Notes under the pieces: generated by a model | What the model saw: the letters and a program-made list of their open reading frames with translations, nothing else | Told to the model about the DNA's origin: nothing | The model's database searches: none | Program-made: the position numbers and the translations under genes | Shown: positions 48,073-60,241 of the stretch, piece after piece | How positions within the stretch are numbered: the stretch's first letter is position 1 | Layout: every line of letters starts with the position of its first letter | Assembly: GCA_001600875.1 (NCBI GenBank) | Contig: BCLD01000008.1 | Coordinates: forward strand, 743,123-807,122 | Length of the DNA stretch: 64,000 nt | Source: Solicoccozyma terricola | Lineage: Eukaryota > Basidiomycota > Tremellomycetes > Filobasidiales > Piskurozymaceae | Reading direction: 5' to 3'

Positions 48073-48747
48073 GGTGCGTATTGTGTTTAGTTGATATTAG
48101 GAGAAAAGGAGGGTGCGGCGGGGGTAGAACGAAAAAGGTGTTTTCGTTGGTTTATGAACGAATCCCCCAGTGTGATAAAAGAAATAGGGCGTCGTGTTGG
48201 GAATAAGGTGGTAATCACCTCATGCGTTGACCCAAAAGTAAGCAAGTTTTGTGGGAAATCACGCTTAGAATAGTGGTGGTGGGGGGGGGTGGAGGGGGCG
48301 GGGTGGGCAGTGTGACCCTGTCTGGCTGGCAGACCCAAACATCATCGGGCCGATACGGTGGATGAGGGGATGAGGGGATGATGGATGGCGACGACGGGGG
48401 GTGGGGTTGGGCATTTCAATCCAGGAACACGGCGGGTCGGTGAGTGCCGGGTGGCGAGGGTGGACGGTGGAATGAGGCGATCACGCGAATGGAATGCAAG
48501 ATGGCGACATGGTGGATGGTGTGGATGCTAATGGTGCGGATGCTGAGGATCACGTCTCCCACGTCTCCACGTCTTCCCACATTTGGGATCATGTTCGACG
48601 CACCTGATATCCATCGCTTACAAAGATGCTCAATCGCATCCCGCGTCAAGCATATAAGCTGGATAGATACTCTTAGCCCTATCTGTATACCTATCCCACT
48701 CTCCATCCCCTGCATCCCAGTCCCACTCCCCTACAACCTCCTCAATC
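48073..48747. promoter_or_regulatory. Divergent promoter of permease and oxygenase genes, G-rich
   Basis: Holds a strong G-quadruplex-type sequence at 48281-48308 on the plus strand (G9, G5, G4 and G3 runs with short spacers) and a second G-rich stretch near 48360-48412. A TATA-like CATATAAG lies near 48650, about 100 bp before the oxygenase start. No gene is supported. Confidence 0.5.
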
Positions 48748-50498
48748 ATGCCCACCGCTGTCAAATCCCAGCTCTACGAGTATCCTCCACCTAGTAACGA
48801 GGAATTACCCTACGCAGAACTCGTCTCTGTTGATCTCTCTGATATCTCCACAAAGGAAGGGAAACAAAGACAAGCTAAGAATTTGATAGAAGCCGTTAGA
48901 GGGAAAGGTTTCTTCTATGTGAAGTGAGTTTTGTGATAAGATGGGGAGATATGCGGCGGTTGCCGACGACAAAACGTGCCTTTTTCTCTCAATCTGTTTG
49001 CAAAATAGGGGTTATGATATCTCAGAAGAGGATATCAATAAACAATATTGGATAGGCAAGCAATTGTATGATTTACCACTTTCAACCAAACTCAAATACA
49101 AACCGGAGGATTTGGAGCTTGGTGAGTTGTTGTTGATGACTTGATTTAAACCATCCCCGAATAATGGGGGTGGAATGTGTGGAGATACATATTCTCATTC
49201 TTGTTCAATCGGTGACAGGTAATTACAATGGATACAGACCAGCTGGTCAAAGAGTGTATGTGTTTTGAATACAACCTTCAGGAAACCGTTTCCGACAAAC
49301 TCCTGATTTACGCCTCGCCTCGCCTCCCCACCATTTTCAAAAAAGCATTGCAGAGGATGAAGAAGGCGAGGTCCATGATCAGATTGAAACTTACAATATC
49401 CCAAGTCAGTTCGCAGTGTGTGCTCATTTTTGCCCGTTTCAAACGACACACTAACACCAGCCAGTTTCGGTTTCCATTTTGTTCCCCTGTTTTTTTTTCT
49501 TTTGTAGAGTTTGGTCATGGGTGGTTCAAACATGATCATCCGGCTCCAGTAGCTGAGAACCTCGAAGAGATTGAAAAATTCACAGAGGTTGGTCGTCTTA
49601 CCCCCCTTCTTTTTCGGGGCATTACGTTTTAACCATCCTCCAAACTTGCACATCCAGTCATTGAATAACAAGATCCTAGAACCACTATATCGTCTAATCG
49701 CACTTGCTCTTGAACTTCCTGAAGATTTTTTCATAAATCTACATCGTTTCGACCTCAAGGGAGAAGATCATCTTCGATATATGAAATACACTCATTATGA
49801 TCCAAAAGATACTAAAAGGATTGGAAATTTATGGAGTCAGGGACATACTGATTTAGGGTCTATTACTTTACTTTACGCTCAGAGCGTGGCTGCGTGAGTT
49901 GTAGACCACATGTCTCCCGTCGTCATCGTCGTCGACAAAAAACTGAACCCAACCNCCCCCCCCCCCCCCTCTCNCCNCCAGACTTCAAATCCAAGACCCG
50001 AACACCGGCGAGTGGAGTTGGGTCAAATATCAGCCAAAGACATTCACAGTCAACACTTGCGATGCACTCAGTTTCCTCACTGGTGGTTATATCAAGAGTA
50101 CGATTCATAGAGTGAGCGCACCTCCAAAGGATCAATCACATCTCGATCGTCAAGGCTTGCTCTACTTTGCGAGGTAAGTTACGACCGACGGTCAAAGCCG
50201 CAGCATAGGCTCTTCCATCTGATTGTGACTGTGCTTTTTCTTTTTTCTGTTTTTGCCTCTCTCTCGCCCATCGTCTGATCACCACCAAAGACCTAACAAT
50301 GAGGTAATCCTGCACACAATCAAATCACCCGTCCTCGAACGAGAAGGTTTCACACAAAACGAGTTTGAGAGATCGAATTTACCAGTTCCGAAGATGAAGG
50401 ATTTCGTAGTTGCGAAACAGACATGGCAGCAGAGTAAAGGACGATACAAGGAGAACGTAGAGATTGTTCCAGGTTTCAAAGCAAAGTTGTATGCGTGA
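48748..50498 (+). CDS. 2-oxoglutarate/Fe(II)-dependent oxygenase (isopenicillin-N-synthase-like fold)
   Basis: At least seven exons from the ATG at 48748. The N-terminal DIOX_N region has ELVSVDLSDIS and AVRGKGFFYVKNYDISEEDI. The core has LELPEDFFINLHRFD, YMKYTHYDP, then the metal-binding GHTDLGSITLLYAQ (His and Asp, near 49842-49850). Next are LQIQDPNTGEWSWVK, NTCDALSFLTGGYIKSTIHRV (distal His near 50104) and the 2-oxoglutarate-binding RVSAP. All three metal ligands are present. The family hydroxylates or desaturates small molecules in the cytosol; fungal members include gibberellin- and antibiotic-type enzymes, but the substrate is not predictable. Introns include a C run with N bases at 49955, 49974 and 49977. 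It converges on the next gene. Confidence 0.9.
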
Positions 50499-50650
50499 AA
50501 CAGTCGTTACTTGATCTGTGTCATTTCGAAAATACAACGGAATACAATTCGTGGTGGGAGTCGGTCGGAATCGCTGGGAAGTGCGAGAAATACAAGATCG
50601 TTAAAAACATCACTGCCCAAATGAAACCCCCTTGACCCGTCTTGACCGTC

Positions 50651-52063
50651 CTAGTTCCCTCGCTCAAACATCTCAGATGAAATCGCAACAGCCGGTTGAC
50701 TATTTCTCCTACCAAATCCCGCTCCACTAATGAGTTTTTGAAATGTATTAGAAGATCCAGCCGTGCGATAGTGGATTGATGACATGTTTCCCATTACTTG
50801 ACCGTCATCTCCTGATCCGCTTCCGCTTCCGCTTCTCGATCGTTCGATGAATTTCACAGACATCGTTTCTCCCGTAGACCACCTCGTAGAATCAACACGC
50901 TCTCTACCTCCCGCATCCAGTGAAGCCGATACACTCCCTCTCCTCCCATTCGAGGCGAAGAAATCCGACATCGTTAGCATCTCTTGTGATTGACGATCCA
51001 AATTGACGATTTGCGCCGCTTTGTTCGATGCTGCTGGGTAAGATGAGGAGGTTGGAGAAGGAGATGATTGTGGGAAATGATGATCTTGGGAGGTCAAACG
51101 GCCGGACTCTGTGTTGTCTATCAATTGCCGATAGAATCTCTCCTCCTGCGAAAGGAGGAGAGAAGAATTGTGTCAATGTTTTGCATCGGAAGAAAGTGAG
51201 ATCTTTCCCACACAAACTCACCTTTCGTTTTTCCTTGGACGCTTGTCTATCCTCATCAACGACGTAAGTCTGTTCTCCCAATCCTACCCAAGCAAAAAGC
51301 ATCCCCTAACACGCAATCAGCAACCATCTCTTGTCACATCGACACAATCGTAGCGAGACTCACTATTCCCATGAGCCCTTTCAATATGATTCCAAATCTC
51401 ACCCAATTCTTTCTCCCTTTCTTTCTCCTCTACTACATCCACATCCACATCCTTTTGTTTCCCTTTCCCTCCCTCTCGAACAAGTGACCATGATTTCTTT
51501 CGCACAGCTTTCCTAGCGGGAGGATCAGACCGTTGATCGTTGAGCTGAGTAGCTTCGTATGCTCGATCGACGGCGTCGGTTAGAGCGTCTAATTCGAGTT
51601 GGCGTTTCTCTCCGGTTAGAGATATTGGTGTACTGGATGATTCACCTTGAGAGTCGTAAAGACCGACTTTCTCATCTTCGTAAGAGGTCGAGGAGGTTTC
51701 TCTGGAAAGATGAAGAGCATGTTGATGATCATATTGAGGAGGGAAGTCGTCGAGGTAATCGGGAGGTGAACAGTCGAGGGATTCCCAATGAAGGTAGTTC
51801 CTTTGGTCAATGGTAGGATGAGGGATGGTGGACTCTCCGGTCTGTACCTGTTGTGATTCCTCCACCATAGGATGAATGGATCGACCTTCGCCCATTTCAA
51901 CCAATGCAGGAGCTAGCATAGAGGTGTCATCGTCAGCGGCAGCCCTCAAACTTTGCAACGCGTCTGCTGGAAACGCCGAGGGCGGAGGTGGTAGTGATGA
52001 CTGATGATGATCCGCAAGCGGTGCAATTCGAGTTGGAGATGAGCTGCTCCGGGTAGCTAGCAT
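50651..52063 (-). CDS. Protein of unknown function, low complexity with one conserved-looking core
   Basis: Not recognised. Exons run from an ATG at 52063 (a 248-residue open stretch to about 51360), then a small exon (GMLFAWVGLGEQTYVVDEDRQ near 51250-51305), then a last exon to the stop at 50651. The N-terminal half is rich in Ser, Pro, Asp and His. A Lys/Arg/Glu-rich helix (KEREKELGEIWNHIERAHG) leads into the short hydrophobic core, followed by a long Ser-rich tail with an (SG)n run. No signal peptide or membrane helix is seen. It could be a regulatory or scaffold protein. The alternative exon junction near 51310-51365 affects only a few residues. Confidence 0.6.
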
Positions 52064-52301
52064 GATGCTGTGTGCTGCGAGGAGTATGAGTGGCTGATGA
52101 GGGATAGTGAGGGATGGTGAGGGATGGATGGTGAGCGGTATGATGGTTGATTGAGTGGTTGACCGTCGGGCTCAACATTCCGCGGTGCGATCGCCGAAGT
52201 CCCGGCATGTCGGCTGTGGGTAGTCACCGTCGATCATATCTTTGGACCCTTCATTCAATTTATTGCTTCTCATACATCCTCCACGCTTCCACTACCACGC
52301 T

Positions 52302-53903
52302 TCAGATCTTCCCACCAAACTTCAATTCACCCTTTGGTTTCGTTTTCAAGACATGCTCCACTTCCGGGTCGATGGAATCGTAGAAATCGGCCACATCGTG
52401 TTTGGGTTTCCATCCGACCTTACGCGAGCGGTCTGCTCGTGCTCGGGAGTTGGTTCCCAAGTAATCAGACTGGAAAGTAGACGTAGATCAGAATACTCTT
52501 GCGTTCATCCGGGAAGAACTGCAAAGGAACGGCAGGAGGGAAATTTCACTCACTCCACCGAAATACTTGTCAAGTTCAGCCTGGGTAAATGAACTCGGTT
52601 GAGCTGACTTCGAAATTCCTCGTTTCACGAGAGCTAGACCGATAGATTCAGCCGCACCAAACCTATCGATATTTCTCAACATCAGCTAGAGAAGAAAAGG
52701 AGTGAGAATGAGGGACGACTGGGTATTCACATAGTGTATTCTCCAGATTCAGCGAAGAAATACCCTTGATGGCCGTGATTACCAGCGTTTCCTTTAATGG
52801 CTAATTTGAAGACGATAATAAAGAGGTCCTGGGGAAATTTCATTTCAGTCCAATTTGTTCTTCCGCAGGATCTTCTCGGGATACCTCGAAGCAGACCACC
52901 CCCAAAAAAACTCACTCCGACGTCATCGATATGCACATTCGGCCTTGAATCCCCTCCCCCCAAACACCACGTCAGCTCTCACACTGACCTCCCAAGTATA
53001 CCAACAACCTCACCAGATGTTCTTCCCTTCTCCAACCATTCCCGCCTGTCCCCTATCCACACTCGCCCTAATCAACGCTGGCATCTGCAAACTATGATCG
53101 TTTCCAATCCCCTTCTGTACAAGCTCTCCTTGGTTCAAACCGTAGATCGTAGATGGCAAGATGATGAAACTTCGAATGTGCGAGTTTCGATCGGCAGCTA
53201 GGATTGAGAGATCCACGTTCCGGTGAAGTTGAGTGTCAGGGAGGGAATCAATGCCCTTGAGTGGTGGGTTGGAGTCGGGCGTCGGGTGCAAGTCGGTGTA
53301 TATGACCTCACTGGGAAAACGACCGCCGGCGTTCTATAAAGTGCACAGAGTCGAATCAATCAGCAAGTCGAGGATGAGATCAAGGAATTTGAGAGGAAAA
53401 CTCACGTCGGTTAAAACACCAGTTCCAGAAGTATGGATTAGGATCGGTCGATGTCCTATTTGTTCCTTTCGTTTGGCTTGACCTCTCAAGATCGCTTGAG
53501 TGGCCTCGAACTTCAGCAACAGGAGAATTCGAATGAGCTACTGGACATGCGAAAAAAATCGCTTACAGATCTTTGTACTCACATCATCCGCATCAGCCGT
53601 ATTTATCGTAATATCATGTTGACTTGCTTGTTCCTCCAACAAATCCAAATCTGACAAACTTCCAACAACCGCTTTTACATTCGGCCGGAGTTTGTTGATC
53701 AGGTCAGCTTTGTCTTGGTTTCGAGTCAATGCTGTGATGGGATAAGGGACATCGAGTTTGAGGAGACGGTCCACGACCGAGGATCCAATGTAGCCGGTGA
53801 TTCCTGGGTTGGGAGCGGGTGCTCGATGTCAAAAGCCGTCCATATTCCGTGGTTGACACGAGAACGCGACTTACCGATGAAGAAGATTGATGGAGTGGAC
53901 ATG
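52302..53903 (-). CDS. NAD(P)-binding Rossmann protein (atypical extended SDR / NmrA-like)
   Basis: Multi-exon gene from ATG 53903 to a stop at 52302. The N-terminus is MSTPSIFFIGITGYIGSSVVDRLL, a GxxGxxG-type nucleotide-binding motif. It is followed by ITALTRNQDKADLI, VVGSLSDLDLLEEQASQHD and INTADADDVSA, the usual beta-strand order of this group. Then come ILIHTSGTGVLTDNAGG, ILPSTIYGLNQGELVQ (with the YG motif region) and WPNVHIDDVG, as in epimerase-like proteins. The C-terminus has FTQAELDKYFGG and SRKVGWKPKHD. A canonical YxxxK active site is not obvious, so it may be a redox sensor or an enzyme on an unknown substrate. Cytosolic by appearance. Confidence 0.82.
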
Positions 53904-54298
53904 ATGTACTGGGGGTGCGTGTTGATGTTGATTGTACTGGCTGGATGGATGTCTGCTTAGATGATGGCGACGGTCTGTTTGGGAGGGAGCGGATTTGTAG
54001 TGGAGGCACCCTTGATTAGTAACTGGGCTTTCACCGGGCGTCATCGATGCACCGCGTTGCATTCGGGCGAGTGCGATATATCTAGTTCATGCGGTGATAG
54101 TTGGGGTCGTCAATATATACAGGATTATAGGGCGTTAGGGTAAAGTGAGAATATGTATCCGGGTCATATGGTTGTTTCCTCGCTGAGAGTCGAGAGTCGT
54201 CGTCGTCGATGATTTCATGTCGCCTCAATTGATATCTTGATTTTCGCGGCACTGTCATATTCTTCATTCGTCCCCCCAAGCTCAAGCGACATCACACG
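53904..54298. other. Intergenic region
   Basis: Promoter of the Rossmann protein and 3' flank of the kinase gene. Short open frames occur but none is convincing. Confidence 0.4.
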
Positions 54299-57200
54299 CT
54301 AAGCAGATGGAAGCATTACTTCTCGTTGATCCTGATTTGTCGAATGTTCGCTCATCCCCGTCGTTGCCAACGAATGCTGACTCGCACCAGGAGATCCTGA
54401 AGAGCTGCCCCCGCGGCCGCTTGCCAAGCCGCCGACATCTCCATCCCTCGATCCCGGATTCGATCCAATCAAAGATCCTGCCTGCCCTGCCCTAGCAAGA
54501 GCAACCTTTGAGGGTTTCGTTCGGACTCTGAATCGCGATTTGAGGTTTCCTAAGGAAGAAGATCCACCTCCTGGTCCATCTTCGAACCCATTTCCGGACG
54601 GTGACCTCCTCAACCTCGACGACGAAGCCTTCTTCAGTGTGGATTCTTTGCGCTTCAATACCGCCAACTTGTATCGGTCCACCACGCCCCTCGCGAAGAA
54701 CGTATCCTTCGCCTTACGCCCGTTCGCAGCGACTTCTTGATCTTGATCGACAATATCCCACCCGTCTTCAACATCTGCGTCATCATCTGCATCGACATCT
54801 TTCGAGGGTTCGGTAGTAGCGTTTGACACTGAGCGGTTCAGTTGAAAGTCGCGGTCGAGAGCTTCAATACCAGATAGTTCGTGCGAGTGGCGAGAGTGGC
54901 GGATGGAGGACCGATCAGGGTGGACTGGTAAAGAGTCGGCGGGAACGGTGGTATGTTGTGGGGTTACGTCGGGATGGGTGATTGTTTCGACTGGAGTTGG
55001 GTTCACCAGCGTATCGGCTTCCTGAACGATAGTCGCATCCTCAACTTCCTTCTCCCTGGCAGTCGATTCCCCTATCTCCCTCTCGACAATCTGGTCAATT
55101 GATTCTCTGAAAGCTTCCTCTTCATCGCCTTCGACCACTATCGACACCAAATCCTTATCCTTGAATGTATACCCATCGAACGCATCTTCGCTGATCGGTT
55201 CCACCTTCCCGCTGCTGTCTGACTCTACTACGGTCTCGTCGCCTGTTGCAGCGTCTTCTTTCACTGTGGGGTCCATGGCCAGGAAAGCGTCGTCAAAATT
55301 TTGGATGTCGTATTCGAGAGAATCATCCATTGGAGGGATGTAGGGGGCTGGGAAATGGGAGATGAAAAAGGTAGGTAAGAGGGATCACCGTGGAAGTTAG
55401 AGCGACTTACGGATGTAGCGCTTGTGACGGACGTGGTCAAAGTCGACCATTGCTAGGTAGGGGTGTTTTTTTATGCCTTGAGGTTTCAAGTCAGTGTGGT
55501 GAAAGTACATCGTAGATTGAACACAGCTTACGGGGCTCGCAAAGACGGAAGGCAGGGTCTTTTTGCAGAAGCTGGCGGAGATGATTGTACTTGAGCAATC
55601 AATCTTTCACGGGCAGATGGCATGCACACTCACTCCTCGGATGAAGCTCTTCGTGTCCTTGTCGAGCGCCCTATCGTCCGGGAAGGTGAGTTCTTCGTGT
55701 ACCACTCGCATGTACATTTCAGAATGATTGTCAACCCAGAAAGGTGTCTGGAGCAATGGGGCGGAACGATTCAGTTGGGAAAATTCACTAGCTCAATATG
55801 TGATCGCTTACGCTGCCAAGGAGTGCTTCGTAAAGCATGGTACCAAGGGACCACCTGGATATATATGCTTAGCGGAGGCAGGATGCGTATGATATACATG
55901 CACTTACCAATCGACTTCATAAGAGTACGGCAAGCCTTTGATCACTTCTGGAGCCTGCAGAAGGAATCAGCAATTGTTTGTGTGTCCAATCGAGTCTTGG
56001 TCGACCTACCACATACTCAGCAGTTCCGACAAAGGATGTAGCAATGTCCCTCTTTTTCGCAGTAACCACATCCTTCCCAGTGGTGACATGTCGATGTATC
56101 CTAGGCCGTGTCTCGTCTTCACTACTTGGTCCCGTCATCCAGCTGGCCAAAGCGGGTACTGGACCCTCACTGTTAGGAAATTCCGCTGCGAGACCAAAAT
56201 CAACGAGGACGATATGACCGTCCGCACCCAGTAGAGCGTTTTCAGGCTTCAGGTCTCGATAGATGACGCCAGCAGCATGAAGGCACTCCACGCCGTCGAC
56301 GATCTCAGCAGTATAGAATCTCGCTCGATCCTTTCCGAGACGACCCCATCGAGCGAGCTGCGTAGCAAGATCTCCTCCGGGGTGAAAGTCGAGAATGAGG
56401 TAGAGGTTGTCGGCGTCATGAAAGGACCACCATAGCTTGACGATGAAGGCATTCCTGGCAGGATCGCCCTGGCGTTCCCTTGCCAGACGTTTGAGAACGG
56501 ATTGTTCGGTCTGCGTGGGGGCCAGGTGATCAGCGCAACGAATGTCAGTGACCCAGATAAATCCTCACCAAGGTATGCTGCAGCTCGGAGTGAGCGATTA
56601 CATGCCGCTTGATGATAGCTTTCATGGCAAAAAGCCCGCCAAGCGCTTTGTGTTTGACAAGCACGACCTGTGAAGAAAAGTGATCAATCAGTAAGAGTCT
56701 CGATACTAGTCCTCCAAAACATACCTTTCCTGCGCATCCCTTTCCCAACACCCGTATGAGCTCAAAATCATCCACAGTCACCTTGGAACCACTTCTGCCT
56801 CGCTTGACACGCTTCTGGGTCGTGACCTGCGAGTCTTCCTGAAAGTCTACAGGGGTCGAGTCTGGTTCAGAATCGGTTGGTGTTCCGTTTGCAGTGCCGA
56901 TGTCATTTCCTTTCTCGTTGTTGACTGGCGGCACTGGAGTCGATGCGGGTATCCCAATGATGCAATCGACAGGTCGAGCAGCAGCGTCATGCGATATTTC
57001 TACTCCCGAGTCGGTGGAAGGGATGCTAGGATCAGTCGCCACCGTCCCCGCTGGCGGCGGTTCCTTAGATTCTGGTGCTTGCGCGTCCTTCTCGATACAT
57101 ATCACCTCGTCCTCCTCCCGCTCCGGCGAGGGTTGTCTTGGAGCCTCCTCCGAGGTACCTGCCGACATCCAGCCATCTGTATTCACAGACGACTTCCTCC

Positions 57201-59127
57201 ACGACTGGACCAACAACATCCCACCTGTAAAGCTCTTACTCTTCCTCAAGGCGCTCCTGCGCTTCGCCGTCTTATTGCCACTGGGGGTGCGCTTCAACAA
57301 CACTTCGTCTCCGCAGTCCTCTACCTCGATCCATTCTTCGCCGGAACGTTCAGCAGTGTGTGCGGAAACGAGGTCATTTCGGTGTATTCGCGTGAACGAC
57401 ACCCACGCTGAAGTTTGGCGAACGTTTGGATCATTGGCGAGAATGGAAAGGTACGACGAAAGCGAAGTGATAACGTCGTGACGTGTGCGAGAGAAATCTC
57501 CATGGCTGGTGTTCGTAGGTTGGTAAATAGTGTCAGGGATGCCCACCAGGCCTGGAAGCGAGCCAGCAACATTGTCGGTTGTCATCGTCTCATTCGCCTT
57601 CGTTTTGGCGACACTGAATGCGTCCGTCTGTAAGAATTCAGGGACAGACTCTACAGCGACGTCGGTATTGCCATTCCTAGATGACTGTGACATCACATCC
57701 ATAGGAGGTCCCAAATCCAACGTCGATATCCCCCCCTTCGACGTCTCGAAATCAAAGGCCCCGATAGGATCGCTCGAATTTGGTCCTGCAATGTGACTGG
57801 GTGGTGAAGGGGGTGGAGATGATATCTCGTTCCTAAACAAACTACCGATCGAGGTGTTTTTCGAACCTTTCGAGTCCCCTTTCAACGTAGAACGAAATCG
57901 AGACTGGAAGTTGGTCAGAAAAGAAGGTTGTCGAGGTTTCTTCGTGAGTGGGGATGAAGGTTTGTCGGTGAAGATGGCTGGAGGAAGTGGTGGGAGGAAG
58001 AGGTTGAACTGTCTACATAGCTGGTGATTTAAAGCAAGACGACGTCAGCAGAGTGATTCTGAAGAATTTCTTGCCTCATCCACCACTGACCTTCTCATGC
58101 AGAGCGACTATCTCCTTGACAGGTCTTACGAATGTAAGTTGATGAGTCGGAGCTGTACCCGTCGACTTTCAGCATACGTTGCCCATTCAACCAAGGATGT
58201 AATCACACACTCACTATTCGCATATATCACCACACTCTTTTTACCCCAATCTATCATTCCATCCTCCTTCTCCCCTTTCTTCCCAGGTTCAAGACTCACA
58301 CTAACGATCCAAACACCATTTCGCTTGCCTGGACCTCCTCCTATTTCCTTTGAACCCGCACTCTCGATCTTCTGATTTCCAGCTCCGCTCTGTTCTGACC
58401 ATGTAAGGTCTAATATCGACCCTCGTTTCGATTGAGATGCGATCGTCATGAACGAGGAAGGAGTGTTATGAAATAATGAATGTTCCCCCACATTGCCAGC
58501 TAACCTCGATGGCGCTCTTATCGTCTCTACCACCTCGTCAATTCTATCAACTTCATCTGAAGCCCTTGGTAATCCGTCGATTTCGATCTTGGTATTCGTG
58601 TTGATTTCAGGTAACGATTGAGAAATGGCCATTACACCGTTCGTCGTCGTCGTCGTCGTCGTAGTACCGAATGAATCAGACGAAGGAGGAGAGAGAGGTG
58701 GAATATGTTGTCCTCCGTTCGATTGATACGATGATGTAGGAGATAAGGAATCTGAAGTTTCAAACCTTCCTTTCCCATTCCCTATTGGAAATTCCCCATC
58801 TGATAAGCTCCGGAACATACCTACCCTTCCCTTCCACCCTGTACTACCACCTCCACCGCCACTACCAACACTATTATCAACTCCGTCCTTACCGACGCCG
58901 GTAATCAATGACGAAGTTGACCGACCAGTCTTTAATCCTTGTGCGATGACTCCGACTCCGGAATGAAAGGAGGGGATTCTGAGTGTTTGTAAGAATCGTT
59001 TAGATGCGGAAGGTGGTAGAGAGGAGGGTTTGTGGGTTTCGCGATTTGTATGAGAAGATGTGTTGGTTGGTGGTGGTGAAGTGGATGATGTATCGGAGGG
59101 TGTGGAGGTTGTTGAAGACAATGCCAT
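54299..59127 (-). CDS. AGC-family Ser/Thr kinase with N-terminal PX-like domain
   Basis: Start ATG 59127, stop 54299. A long Ser/Gly/Thr-rich N-terminus (about 230 residues) leads into a PX-like stretch: NGVWIVSVSL, VVIYANSECVITSLVEWATPVKEIVALHEKL and FNLFLPPLPPAIF. A disordered segment follows, then the kinase. Its key residues are all present: VLGKGCAGKVVLV (Gly loop), FAMKAIIKR (Lys), VIYRDLKPENALLG (catalytic loop), VDFGLAAEF, GTAEYVAPEVIKG and DWWSLGTMLYEALLG. The AGC tail has IPPMDDSLEYDIQNFDDAF and a late hydrophobic motif FDGYTFKDKD. The acidic C-terminus extends a further 250 residues or so. About 40 extra residues sit between DFG and APE. PX plus AGC recalls SGK3-type kinases recruited to endosomal phosphoinositides; the target and ortholog are not clear. 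Confidence 0.88.
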
Positions 59128-60241
59128 GATTATTCCGTGAGAAACTTTTCAAAATGACTTTTGAAATGGAAAATGATAGATTGGTTTTGGATGGCGAATT
59201 GGGGATTACTAGGGAGGTTGAAATGGGGTACGTTCGAAGTCTCCAACTCGGTATCGAATCAAATCTATGAAGGAGGGGAAAAAACACGATTCCTATACCG
59301 CTGTTGTTTTATAACCAATCCATTACCTCCCCCAAAACACGAGTCATTCACACTCCTAACCTCTCTCTCCTAACCGGTCGGGTGAAGATGAGGCAGATTT
59401 CCGGTGAGCAAGGGGAATGTAGGTCGTTACACCTCGGACTAAGAACCCTGACGAGTGAACAACCTCGCGTTTAGTCGTGAGTTGGTAGGAGTGTTGGGGA
59501 TATTCAAGTTGATATGGTGGAATGTCGTCGTCTGTTCATCAAAGGAATATGCTTGTGAGCGATGAGCCAGACGATCAAAGCGGCGTTGAACAGGGATCGG
59601 AGTTGTGTGTGGATGATGCCGTACCGGGGACGTGGTGGTGTTGGTGGTGGCGATGGCGATGGGTGATGGGGGTGGTGGTGGGTGGTGAGGGGTTGATGTT
59701 GGAGGAGGATGTGGTATTCAGGATGTGGATGGTTGGTGTTACCTGGTTGCTGTTTGATTGTCCGAACGACCCCTTGACACGCTCGAACCTCGTGTCGTGA
59801 ACCCCGTAGCCCCCCCCTGGGCAGTAAACATCCCTTCTCCCGAGACCTCAATCCCATCCCTCCTCATCCCCTCCATCCACCCATCCCCTCACAATGCCAT
59901 GTCTCGCAACTCCCGTCCCATACCATCCCATGCCATCCCATCCAACACCATCCCATCCACCCAACACCACCTACTCGGTGCTCAAAACCTTTGTTTCAGT
60001 TCAGGCACCGACGCGTTCCAGTCAAGTGTTGTCTCGCCACCCAATCAATCCAAGTTCAAACATCGTATCAGATGTACAGGTACAACCATATCATAGTCGG
60101 GACTTGATTCATACCCTATCTCACATTACTTGGATAACTTCTTATCTTTCAAAAAACACACAATTCCAAACGCATTTCCTTTTATTTCCATCTCACCCTA
60201 TATCGGCTATCAACTTGCCCACCCCACCTTTTTTCAATCCC
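59128..60241. other. Intergenic: kinase promoter, G-quadruplex-type tract, CCATCCCAT repeats
   Basis: Contains a G-rich tract with four G runs at 59661-59692 on the plus strand and tandem CCATCCCAT-type words near 59920-59972. No gene is supported; the 3' flank of the fasciclin gene lies at the right end. Confidence 0.5.

Noticed and set aside
48444..48794. 116-codon open frame overlapping the oxygenase start
   Set aside because: Different frame from the oxygenase, with no recognisable content; sits in a promoter.
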